From: Gordionus sp. m RMFG-2023
Taxonomy: Eukaryota > Nematomorpha > Gordioida > Chordodea > Parachordodidae
Direction: 5' to 3'
Length of the DNA stretch: 64,000 nucleotides
Assembly: GCF_954871325.1 (NCBI RefSeq)
Contig: NC_088778.1
Span: 31,136,730 to 31,200,729, forward strand
The notes under the pieces are model-generated. The model was not told the origin of the DNA. It did not search any database and worked only from the letters and a program-made list of their open reading frames with translations. Shown in pieces: positions 47,241 through 60,500 of the stretch. The first letter of the stretch is position 1; each line of letters opens with the position of its first letter. Made by a program: the position numbers and the translations under genes.

Positions 47241-50200
47241 CTAGAGATGTAAAGGCAGAGAAAATTTCCCTGAAATTTTCATATTTTTCCGGGAAATTCC
47301 CGAATTTTCCCTTAATATAAATATAATATATTTTTTTCAAAAATTATGATTATACTCTATAAAATATAATATTTTATTTCAAAAAATTAATTTTATAATT
47401 TAATTTATTATATCATAAATTTTAAAATAAATTTTATTTTCCTCGAGAGTCCTTAAACTTATTTTTTTTATTATTATTGTAACCATTGAGTGCAACTCTG
47501 AAAGTACAAAGGATATGTTTTTTAAATTTTATTAAAAACTGCTTACTTAATTAGGAGGTTCGGTTTTCCAGTGCAAGTGGATTATACAAAAGCAAATAAT
47601 AGAATATCAAAAATCGGACATCTTATTTTACCAGAAGTTAGTAATATTTATAAAATTTTTTATTAAGGTAAATCGAATACAATTGATATGAACATTAAAT
47701 CTCTTAACTACGATAGTATTCAATTAACTAAAGAATTAAAATCAGCCCCCTCCCACCTTTAAAGTAATTAAAATATACTGAAGTTCTCGGTTATTGGTTT
47801 TTGCTTTGCCCAACTCTTCTTTTATTAGCCAATGGACGATTAAATAACAGTTCTGGGACAGTTGTGCATATAAGTGCATGCGGCTTGCCCACAAAATTGT
47901 AGAGGGCATCTCATTTATAAATTTTCATCCAACTTTAATCCAGTTAGATGGAAATTAGGAATACCCAGCGTAGCTCTGTTGAACCTTAACGAAAGAGGTC
48001 ATAAGCGCGCTATATCACGTATCACGTGAAGTACAGAAGTAAAGTGTTAAACATCAATAGAATTATTAATTAATAATGATATAATTTGATTTGATATATA
48101 AGGATCAATATATTAAATTCATACTGTATGACTGGTATTATAATTTATTTATGTTCAATTTAAATAAATGATTACAATATTTTATAGATGCCTCAGAAAA
48201 CGTCCGACATCTGGAAACATTCTATTCAAGATACAGCTAATATAAAGGGTATATATATCAATTATTTTCCCAAATATAACTAAGATGTCTCTGCATATTA
48301 ATAAATTCCAAATGTATATAAATAGGTTACAGTTTAAAGAGGTTGATATTCTACTGATGAGGATATTCTATGTATATCCGATTCCAGTATTATTAATAAA
48401 ATAATATCCCAAACAAATATAAATAAATCCACTTTAAATAATTTTAACGAAAATACCCTTCATTTTAATAAAGTATAGGGCACATCTAAAATTTAAATTT
48501 TTTTGATACTGTAACACAACAAAATCGAACATAACTTGACAATGCTTTGGCACTAACAATTTTTATGTCAAATAGTGCTGCTCAATTAGTAGAAAAAAAA
48601 ATTTTATCAATTTTTTAAAATTAATGTGCCAAGCCTATAAAATTCTATCAAGATACACAATTAGCAAAACGTTATTAGATTTAGAATATAATAAGGTGAC
48701 AAAATATTATCAACAACAAATGAAATACTTTAAAAAACTTGACTCTCAAGAAAATGGGCTCTTGTCATAATTATGAAATTAATGATTCATGTTTATCCAG
48801 TCATCACAAATCCACAAATAATTAAATATATAAAATTTAATGGTATTGTAAACATATAAATCTACCTTAAAAATTCCAAGTCCAAGGGCATGTTTTGTTA
48901 TTATGTTGCAAAGTGCTGTTAGAAATAAGGAAGTTTTGCAAGAAATTTCAATTTCAAGTTTATTTACAAATACACAAAGAGGAGTATTTTATTGGAAAAG
49001 AAGGATACTAGGATAAATTAGAGTCTGTACTGACTTTTTTGGAATATTTTTATGCCAAAATTATAATGTAGAATCGGATACAACAGTATTATCTGACTTA
49101 CCAGAAATATTTTGGGATAAAAAGATAAACTCAATTCATCAACTTTTATTTTTATTAAAAATGATTTGAAAAATGTTAAGATATATATATATTAATAAAG
49201 GAAAGAAATATTGTTGCCGAGAATACCATTATGCAGCAAATCTTCTGAATCCTAGATATGATGGTGTGAAAGTAACAGTAACTTTAAATTTAATAAATAT
49301 TATTTCAGGCCAAATTAATTGCGACATTGGAAAAGTTATAGGTAATTTAGTAGAATATCGTTCAAAACAAGGTTTTTATAATGGAGTTGGTGGCATATAG
49401 GAGAGCTAGATTCAAATCACACATATGGTGGAAATGATTGTGTACAAATCAACCCCTTTGTCAAATGGCAGTAAGATGTTTTTCTATACCATCCTCAAGT
49501 GCCTTATCAGAAAAAGTTAGGTCAGCTTTTGGGAAGATTCATTAAAAACGAAAAAGAAAGAAACTAAAAAATAAAAAAAAAATATGTCTAATAATTAATA
49601 TCAAACATTCATAACATACATTTAAAGGATCACACAAATACACTATGTTCCGGATATCATCAAAAGAGTTTAGATTCCAATTTTAAATAAGCGATGATGA
49701 CATTTCAATTGAAGAAAACGTTGATGTTATTTTCTTAGCATCCCAAGAATTTTAAATGTAATTTATAATAATCGTCTTGTTGTTATTAAGAAAGTTATTC
49801 AATAAAAAAAAAATATGTAATTTTTACAGTGTTTTTTGTCTTTACTTTTTAATTATTTTAATATTTCCTAAGTTCAAATTTTATAAAGTGATTCAATAAA
49901 AAAAAAATTGAAAGATTTAAAGGTTTATTTGAGGATATTTTTTAATTTTCCAATAGTCTTTCGTTAATTCTCCCATTTTTCCTGGGGAAATTTTCCCTGA
50001 ATCAATGAGAAATTTGCATCTCATGAATGTCATCATGACAAATTTGTATGAAAGTCTTATGATAAATTTCCGGTTAGGATGATAAACGTTAACGGGAATC
50101 AGTGGAAGACTTCTCGATATATTAAAAAATGGCTGATAAGTCACAGATCTGCAAACGATAACCAATCAAGAAAGTGGTTAATATTACGAAAAATATTGAA

Positions 50201-50395
50201 AATGATTGGCTATAGTGAAATTTTTCACCATTCTTTTTATATTCCGATTTATGCATTATATATTATAGAAAAAATTATTTATTATAATTATGAAATTCAT
50301 TTTTAATGGTTAATTTTTTGTGTAATATATATTTTTGCAATAAATTTTAATTTTTATATAACTTTTATAATTGCATTATTAATATAATATTTTAT
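47241..50395 (+). mobile_element. hAT transposon fossil (ZBED/DUF659-like transposase) in copy A2
   Basis: Left end CTAGAGATGTAAAGGCAG at 47241 as in copy A1. A possible first coding exon starts MPQKTSDIWKHS at 48188. The C-terminal part on the plus strand reads YHYAANLLNPRYDG (about 49215-49260) and IPSSSALSEKVRSAFGKIH (about 49490-49545), the signature of the hAT dimerisation region. Frames are broken by stops and a shift near 49400. The right end is missing here but present in A1. Confidence 0.6.
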
Positions 50396-51560
50396 TTTTT
50401 TGCGGTAATAGAGTACCCAAAGCAATTCATATCTCGAAATTAACAAGTAACATTTTTGAAATAAAATACAATTGATCAAAATCTAAATAAAAATTAATTA
50501 TTATATTTTACAATCACTTTCAATAATTTTGCTTAAAATTTTTACTTTTCAAGGGTCACGCTTGAATTAATTTTATCTCGATAGTAACTTATTTTGATTT
50601 TAAATATTAATATTTTTTTTTGAAAAAACCTGGAATTTCTATTTATTCATTTGTTATTTTTTATTAATCATAACTATTCAAATGCATATATATATAACAA
50701 TGCAAATATATATATTTACACATTAAATGAATTTTAGTATTTTAGTTTGTATCAAACTTTTTTGTGTTGTGTTAAATTTATATATATTCTCTTTTTAATT
50801 CCGATTGTTAACCCAATCCATTGATACTATAAATTTATTTATCCAAAATAGTAGTAATTATGTTTTATTTTTGAGTAAAACAAGAATTTATTATTAACCT
50901 TGATATATGAAAGTGAATCTTAAATGGCAGAGAGAATCGCAATTATTTCATTATTTTAATCATATTTGATTACACGATACGATATTAAATTTGTGGTGTT
51001 AGTGTTAGTTAAGTAAGCTAAACTAAACTCACATAAAATGTAAAAATAATATTTACAGATGTATTCGAAATAATGCCATTTAAAAGATGTCTTTATGGAA
51101 TAGTCCTTTACATAGCAAAATCTCATATGTTATTATATTACTATAGTGAAAATTAGATATACAATATTAATATCACATTTGTAAAATTTGGTAATTGGAT
51201 ATAAAATTGTTAATATAAAAATATATCTTATTTAGGTTAGCTTATTTTCATTACAAACCAGAATATGAAAAGCTGATTTATTGAAATTTATTGATGAAAT
51301 AATATATTATTTCATTACATATTTTTATTTAGACAGCATATTTTTAATGATAAATATATTATAATATCTAATGAATTTAAAAGGTTTATAATTTATGAAA
51401 ATATTGTTATAATAAAATTTTATTTGTCTAAATTTAATAATTATTGTAATTAATGGGATAATGCAATATATAATATTATCATAATATATATTAAAAGATT
51501 TGTATTATGTTAATATGATTTAAATTTTATGAAAATTTTAAAATTATTATGATAAAGCGT

Positions 51561-54500
51561 TTAGTATTCTTCTCCACTAATATAATTTATTTCTCCTTCA
51601 TATACTTCAGCAGGATTTCCAACTATAGTCTAAATATTAATTTAAAATATTTATATTTATTTTATTTTTTTTTTCATATTAAAATTTCATTAATTTACTA
51701 TATTATATCTAATAATATTTCATTAATATTTTAAAAATCGTTTTAAATCTCATATTTTTTTAAATATTAACCTAGTATAATGTCATAAAATTATTTCTTT
51801 GACATTAAAATAAATACTATAAAATTCAGATATATTAAAAAATTTGCTAAAGAAAGATCAATTTAATATATTTTAATACATTTAAATTGGATATGCATGC
51901 TTTATATAATGCATTAAAAATTCGTTAATATAATAATATCCAAATAAACATTTCAAAAAAAATATTTGATTCATCTCCATTCAGATTCCTCTTTTAAGGT
52001 GCTCATTTTATGATAAGAATTTTAAACTAAGCATGAGCACGAATTAAAAGTTCACAATTCGATTCTTATTTTGAATATTCTTATCGTCGATAATAACATT
52101 TGTAGGGACCTAAATCGTTTTCTACAAAGTTCCGGAGTTTAAGGTTCCACTGCTTAAAATTTTGAAGCCTCTTATCAGAAAAATTATAAAGATTTATTAG
52201 GGTATTTTTATGGATTTCTATTTTTTGTTTTTTATTTAGAAGGGAGTTGGAGGTCGGGAAGTTATAATGGGGGTAGGTATTCTAAGAAGTTCGAATCCTA
52301 GATATAATAAAATAAAAGAAAATAACATTTTATAAATATTACAAAAAAAATTCTAACTTACCTAGGTTTTGAGAAGATACTTCAACTGCAAATTTTAAAT
52401 TCTACAAAAATGCTAAAAACTCCCACGGGAATGTGTCACATATCAAATATATGGTTTTAAATGACAATCTAAACAATAGCCATTTATTCTAGTAGTTAGG
52501 TTAAAGTCAGAAATTCTATAAGGCACGTTCCTGTACAAACTATTAGTACTGCCTAAAACTGGACAAATTGTTATATGTATGTAATAATATAATTCTCTCA
52601 ATTTAAAGTTGTCCTATCATAAAATGTAATTATAATATTTTTTCTCCCCATCTATTAAATTACTTGTTAATATCCAGCTTAATCTCTACTAATGATAGCT
52701 TACAGAATCAGGCCCTTTCAATTTGACAGAGTAGTGTCTTAACCAATACGGTTTTTCTCATTATAATTAATCACAAAAATAACTTCTTGCCCTTAATTTC
52801 AAAATCATACTCCATTTTATCTACCTTTTCTCCCCTTGAAGAAATTCCAACTCTTTCGAAATAATGATAAATTAGGTGGACATTGGTTGGAAGCTTTGCC
52901 TAGTTAAAAACTTAAGAAATTCTTTACTAATGAACAACTAAGATCTACCTTGGGTCATAGACTGGGCTGTAACATAGAACAACCTCATGGTTTCCAAAAT
53001 GGTAAAAGCAGATATGGGTTAAATTGTATTTAAAGCAAGGGTCGTCAAAAGCGCCATTCAGCAAAACCTAAACTAATCAGTCTAGTTCTAAAAATGCTCG
53101 AATCCTTAAAATTTTAGAACCTAGCAATCATTCATCAGATCATGGCTTAAGACCCGATGGCCTCACAACTATCCCAAGGTCTATGGGTAATACTCCCTTC
53201 TGGGATTATATTTACCATCTTCAAGGCAAATAGCAATTGCAACACTCTCACTTAAGCCGAAACAAAAGAGATAAACAAATACAAAACACTGGATAACCTA
53301 ATTTTTACTCCAATTTCCACTTCTTTTAATGAACATATTGCCTCTAACACCTTCCTTTTTTAAAAAAAACTTTGGCCCTATCATACGAAACCATAGCATT
53401 GGAGACCAAAGAATTTCTTTTCTTAAGACAAAAAATATAAATTGAAGTATTCAAATAAATCTACTGCACGTTTTCAGTGATGTTTTTCATAATTTTAAAT
53501 CTACCCCCTCCCCTTTAATATATAATTTTTTATTTTATAAGTATTTTTTAGCATTCTAATAATTGAATTTGAAGATATAAATTTTTTGTTAGATGGGATT
53601 TATATAAATTTTCTTATTTTTTGTATTAGCGTTGATTTATGCTAAAAAGCATCGCAGTTAGGATATTTAGGTGTTCTAAAAAAGAATACTTGTATGAAAG
53701 ACTGAAATTTTGCTGACATGATAAGCATATGTTGGCACTTTCCAGGCATTATTTTACATCATTATAATTTATTTTATTTTACTTAAAAATTTTAAGCTTG
53801 TTATTTTTTATTACTATAAATTATCTATTACTTTCTAAAACGTTAAAATTATTTCTTTTATTGTCATCTAAGTCACCATTAACTTAAAAAACAACTTTTA
53901 TATTATTTATCATAGAATCTAAACTAAAAAACTTTTATATTTTGATTTTTTACTAACTTAAAACCAATGATTTTTTTTATCATTATTACTTTTATATACA
54001 TATCCATCAACTGGTAATTATATTTAAAATGGTATATATATGACATGCTATGATACATGAAATCTGATGTTTAAATAAAAGTGAAATATAGTTTGTTCTA
54101 AATTCAATCGGTAATATTAACCAAAGAGGAAACCTATACGATTCCAGTATAATGTCCAAGATTTCAGCACATTTTCATTGTAATAATTACAAAACACGAA
54201 AATTTATTTATTGAAAATTGATCTTTTGGATTTGGTTCAATATGTTTTGATAGATTTTAAAAGTATTATCAAAAACTCTATTATTCATCCTCTCAATTAC
54301 AATATTTGTTAAAGGGATGTGAACTCAAACCCGGACCCTGTACCATCGTATTTTAGCTGAACCCAAACCCGGACCCTTTTTAAAAGTGAAGGGTCCAAGG
54401 GTTCTAGGTGTCATAAAATTTTTAAAAATATAAATATTTTTTTAAAAAATAATATAAATTTTATAAAATTTTATTATATATTTTTTTTGTGGAATCATTT

Positions 54501-57500
54501 ATTTTATCTTCGCGTTTTTCTTTCAATTTTCTTCCTGGACTTCCATTTTATTTAGAGATTGATATCATAAATTATTTTCCAGTGTAATAATATTTTATTA
54601 TGTAAATTTATTAATATGCTATGTTATAGAAATACGTTGATTATTTTGAAAGTGAATTATTTTGTAGTACAAGTAATATTAATTTAAATGATAATGCACA
54701 ACACGTTGGTCCTTAATTTGTATGATGCAAGAACGATTATTAAGTTTGAAAGGTAAAGTCATTTTGTCGGAAGATGATTGGTGTGCCAAATAAAGGACCT
54801 TACTAGTGTATTAGTTCATTTAAAAATAACAATATTAAGATTACAATCAGAACAATTATGTTTATTTGATTTTAAGGCATATGTATTAGATGCCGATTAG
54901 ATTTAGAAAAATTTACAGTCCTTTTTATACGAAATATTAGAAAACATGAATATCGTAAGCAACAGTATTTGCAAAATAGTGTTGCATACACTCTATATAT
55001 TTACCTCTATATTAAGTTTTATTGAGTATTGAGCAAAACAAATAAAGACCATCGTAAGGATTTATGGCATAAGCAAAACTCCATTATTTACAATATATTG
55101 GAGGCTACGGACAATACCTATTGGTTGTAGTGATAATAATAATAGCAACATTGATGATCTTAAAATTTTACTTTTAGATAGAGAAAAAAAAATTAATTTA
55201 TCATCAGATAGAAAGGAGCAGTGTCTACATGGCCGGGGGGGTAGGAGACAAATGCCTCCAAAAAATATTGGCATTTTGGGGGGTAGGTATTAATTTTGGG
55301 GGGTAGATATTGATTTTTGGGGGGTAGGCATTTGTTTTTGGGGGGTAGGTATTGATTTTTGGAGGGTAATTTTTGACTTGTATTATGATATTTTTAAATC
55401 CAATAATCGATATGATTATCGTTGATTTTCTGAAAAATGTCAATTAAAGAAAAGATATCTGTCAATTTATAAATATTATACACTATATTTATTTTTTTAA
55501 ATTTTTAGAAAATTCATTTACATAATGGGATTTAGATTTTCACAGTATCAATTTTAAATTATCAATATATATTTTTTTATAATAAGGACCTTTTGAATAA
55601 AGAATCCCTTTTATGATAAGATAATCCTACTCAATTAACAATATAAAGAAACATTTTTGGATTTTAAAAAGGTAATTTTTTAAGCATATAATTGCATTTT
55701 CCTTAATTTGATGATAGATAAATAAATATAATAAAGAATGAAGCTATTTTTATTTAATCTTAATATGTATACTTAATAAGTTATCTGGGTTTTGAACCAT
55801 GGCAATTATTTTTGCTAATAATTTTTTAAATAATCATTTTCAATGGGGTAAATATTACCACATTTTTGTGAGGCAATCAGGTTGGACCCATAATTGATTT
55901 CTATTTATGATAAATGATTCTTTGAGGTAAGCGTAAATTATATACAAAATTATAAGTGAGAGGTGAAAACCATTGTGTGATAAAAAATTTGTTAAAAGAA
56001 TTGATAAATTTTTTATTTCATTATTAGATAAATTTTATATAACATCAAATTTTCCATAATATATTTGGCCTTTTTTCTAAATATTTATAGAAATCTTGGG
56101 AGAATGAACAGATAATCTATTCCTCTCATTTGATTATTGATTTAAGAAAAGATTTCAATTAAATGAATTGACAAAGTGATTCCATATACTGAAATATTGT
56201 TTATTTTTGTTAACAATAAATTAAATTTTTGGATATGGCTTGGGAATAATCTTTGAAACCTATGATGTGGTTTGGGTTTGGATTTCCATTAAACATGAAC
56301 TGGGCCTGAAAATTATTTTTACTTATGACCTAGGCTGGATGAAGAAATCAATGCCAGTGAAGGTCTCTAATTTCAATGATTAAAATATATCATTTCTCAG
56401 ACTTTATTTGAAGATAAATGAATGGGCAAATCACAAATATGCCTGTTTTCAATTATTTGCAAAATTTATTAGGATTGTTAATTTAAAGAAACTATGATTT
56501 CAAAGCATCATACATTTCTAAAAATTGTTGGACACTAAGAAATAAAGAAATCAATTGTGAAGTGTATAATGGAGGAAATATTGATCCATGATTGTTTTGG
56601 CATAAATAACAAAAAATATTATATTTTTTGTGACCATGCATTAAGCTTACATATAATATAATAGGAATCTTTTAAGAAAACATTATCAAAAATATAAGTT
56701 AATAGCTGATAGTCCATTATGAATGACTGGTAATCAGAATTTTCTTCTTTATTCAATGATGGGTGCATAATAAATTTCCTTTATATGATGATGATTGAAT
56801 CAGTAAATTTTTCATTATTTTTATAAAATATGTTAATAGAGTGTATATTTATGAATTTTAATTTAAAAACAATAAGGGTCTAGAATATATTTTTTTGATT
56901 ATAAATTACAAATACAAATGAATAAGAATTTATTTTAAAAGATTTTAATATATTTTTTAGATTAAAAATATAATACAAATGAATAAAAATTTATTGTGCA
57001 CATATATTAAAATATCTAAATATATATTTCTTTAATATATTTTGTAAAACCACTGGAAAATTTTAAAATTACACCCTCATTTAAACAAATATAAATTTAA
57101 TTTCTGAATCACACCTCATAAGATAGGAGAATTTTAAGATTCAGCCATCCACCGTCAAATAAAGGATAAAATTATGATTCTCCATCATTCTTGATGGCCA
57201 TCAGTGAGTAAAAAAATATTATCTAAATATTTATTTCATTTTTATTCTAGATGCCAAGTAACAAAACAATATATAAAGTCAAATGTGACTATATTAATTG
57301 TAAAACTTCTAAAATAAGAAGTGACAAAATAAATAACCATTATAAACATAAACATCCTCATGTCAAGTTATCTGATATCAAATTTACAAAGATAGCTATC
57401 AAAAAGGATAATAATTGGGTATCCTTAAATAAAGATATTCCATTCAATATCACAAATGGGGTTGAAACCAAGTTACAAAAAAAATCAATAACATCTTACT

Positions 57501-60500
57501 TCCAAAAAGTAATTTTTTATATATATTATTTTAATTCATGACAATAAATATAAGTAAAAATAACCTTAAATTTTGTGAATTAGTAGAAACCAATTCTTCA
57601 TCTATAATTTGAGCATAATACTTTTAATTTTTATTAAAGATAAGATTTTTAATATATAGGTACATTTTTATTATGCCCTTTATCAATTTTGAAGGAAATA
57701 AATTATAAGAATATTTAAATATTTCAACTTTTGTTAAAAAAAAATTTATATATTATAATTAAGAATAAAATAAGTCATTTGCCTAAAATTTTCACTACTC
57801 TTTATTTAATAATTAGCACAAATCTTTTATTGAAGATTCCCAAATTATATTATCTCATACAATGCCCAGTTCCAGTGATCTGCTGATTTTGAATAATGAG
57901 GTACTTAATTTAAATAAGATTTGTTTTATAATTTTGAAGGGAATAAATGAGGATATTCAGATATTTTCATGAACAAATTTTAATTAATCTTTATTTAATA
58001 ATTAGCTCAAATCTTTTACTGAAGATTCCCAAATTATATTATCTCATACAATGCCCAGTTCCAGTGATCTGGTGATTTTGAATGATGAGGTACTTAATTT
58101 AAATAAGATTTGTTTGATAATTCTGAAGTGAATAAATTATGAAATATTTTCCACTTTTCTATATCTTAATTAAGAATAAAATTTTTATTAAAATTAAGAT
58201 TTTCATAAGTAAACAAATTTTAACCACTCTTTATTTAATAATTAGCATGAATCTTTTATTGAAGATTCCCAAATTATATTATCTTCTCATACAATGCCCA
58301 GTTCCAGTGATCTGCTGATTTTGAATAATGAGGTACTTAATTTAAATAAGATTTCTTTTATAATTTTGAAGGGAATAAATGAGGATATTCAGATATTTTC
58401 ATGAATAAACAAATTTTAATTATTCTTTATTTAATAAGTAGCACAAATCTTTTACTGAAGATTCCCAAATTATATTATCTCATACAATGCCCAGTTCCAG
58501 TGATCTGGTGATTTTGAATGATGAGGTACTTAATTTAAATAAGATTTGTTTGATAATTCTGAAGTGAATAAATTATGAAATATTTTCCACTTTTCTATAT
58601 CTTAATTAAGAATAAAATTTTTATTAAAATTAAGATTTTCATAAGTAAACAAATTTTAACCACTCTTTATTTAATAATTAGCATGAATCTTTTATTGAAG
58701 ATTCCCAAATTATATTATCTTCTCATACAATGCCCAGTTCCAGTGATCTGCTGATTTTGAATAATGAGGTACTTAATTTAAATAAGATTTCTTTTATAAT
58801 TTTGAAGGGAATAAATGAGGATATTCAGATATTTTCATGAATAAACAAATTTTAATTATTATTTATTTAATAATTAGCACAAATCTTTTACTGAAGATTC
58901 CCAAATTATATTATCTTCTCATACAATGCCCAGTTCCAGTGATCTGCTGATTTTGAATGATGAGGTATTTAATTTAAATAAAACTATACACTCTTTAATA
59001 ATAATTAGCAAACACACAAAGTTATTGAAAATTCCCCAATTATATCTTTTTTTCATCCAATTATCAATCCCAATGCAAGCCAAAATATTTCAAACATTAA
59101 AGGCCCAAATATTATTCAATTATATAAAAAAAAGGAGCCTAATGACCCTTTTCATTTCATATTCTTTAGAATGACAAATATCTTGATTAATTTCATAATT
59201 TCCATAGGCCCATGTCAGCCATGTTCAAATATATTTCAATATCCTGTTACTCACAAAAGGTTTTTAAAAAATTTAATTTTTATTAATTTTTACGCATCCA
59301 TTATTTCTACTTTTAAATAGGAGCATGAATATATCCTATTATAAAAAGGTTAATATTGATGGTTCCCTCAAACCAAGAAATTGGTTATCCTATAGCACCA
59401 CTTTAGACAAAGTCTTTTGTCTTTATTGTCTTATGTTTGGTGGCCCTAAATCCAATACTTTTTGGACTCAACTTGGAGTAAATAATTGGAAAAATTTTAA
59501 GCGTGACTTAGAGAGACATGAGTCATCTTCTATTCATAAGGATTGTGAATACACCAACATGACTTGGCTTGCAAATAAGCGTATTCAAGATCATTTTCTA
59601 TCAAATAGGCTTGATATAATAATGGAAAATCGTAATATAGTTCATAATATTATTGATGCCATTATATACCTTATAAAATGTAACATAGCCTTTTGGGGCA
59701 CTAATTCGAATGAAGGTAATTTTATGTGCCTCATAAAATTAATGGCAAAAACGGTTCCAACTTTACGGGCATACATTGATAACAACGAAAAATTGAGGAG
59801 AAAAAAATCAGATAAAATTTCAAGACCTTATATAAATTTATTGTCATATGGCCATGTGAAAAAAATTATTGAAGTCATTAAGATAAAAATAATAAAATGT
59901 ATTATTCAAAAAATTAAAGAGAATTGTGCCTATAGCATCATATTAGATGGAACATATGATGTGTCTAAAAAAGAATGCATTGCTTTACTTGTAAGATATA
60001 TAGAAGATGATCCGCATCCACATCCTGTAGAAAGGATCATCCATGTTTTTACAACATCAGAAACCACCGGGGAAAATATAAAGAAACATGTTTTTTCTAA
60101 GTTCAAAGATCTTGGTCTTCCTCTTGATTATATGGTTGGGCAAAGTATGGATGGTGCAGGGAATATGAGAGGAGTATACAAAGGAATGCAGGCTTTAATA
60201 TTGAAAGAGGCTCCAAAAGCCATATATATTTGGTGCCATGCACATAGGCTCAATTTAGTAGTTGCTCATGTTTGTGGATGCAAAATAGAAATGAAAAAGG
60301 TAATGGGAATATTGGATGAGTTATATAATTTCATGAATGGGGTAAGACGTCAAGGAGTGTTTGTTAAATATCAAATGACAAAGTCTAAAAAATCTCTTAA
60401 AAGAATAAAAAATACAACAAGGTAAATATAATATTTTTAATGTAACTTATCTTTTTTTAGAAATTGGTCATCATCTTATAAAGCTGTAGAAATTTTTTTA

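Larger units (their letters stand above)
41520..51555. repeat. Intergenic segmental duplication, copy A2
   Basis: Counterpart of 1013-6600. It is longer because of insertions at about 41785-43215, 43751-43960, 45385-46055, 46656-46878 and 48760-49900. It lies between the last exon of gene 1 and the promoter of gene 2. Confidence 0.75.

Noticed and set aside
49917-50306. Overlapping frames of 75-82 codons on both strands
   Set aside because: They fall in the degraded part of a hAT fossil with no matching frame in the paralogous copy A1.
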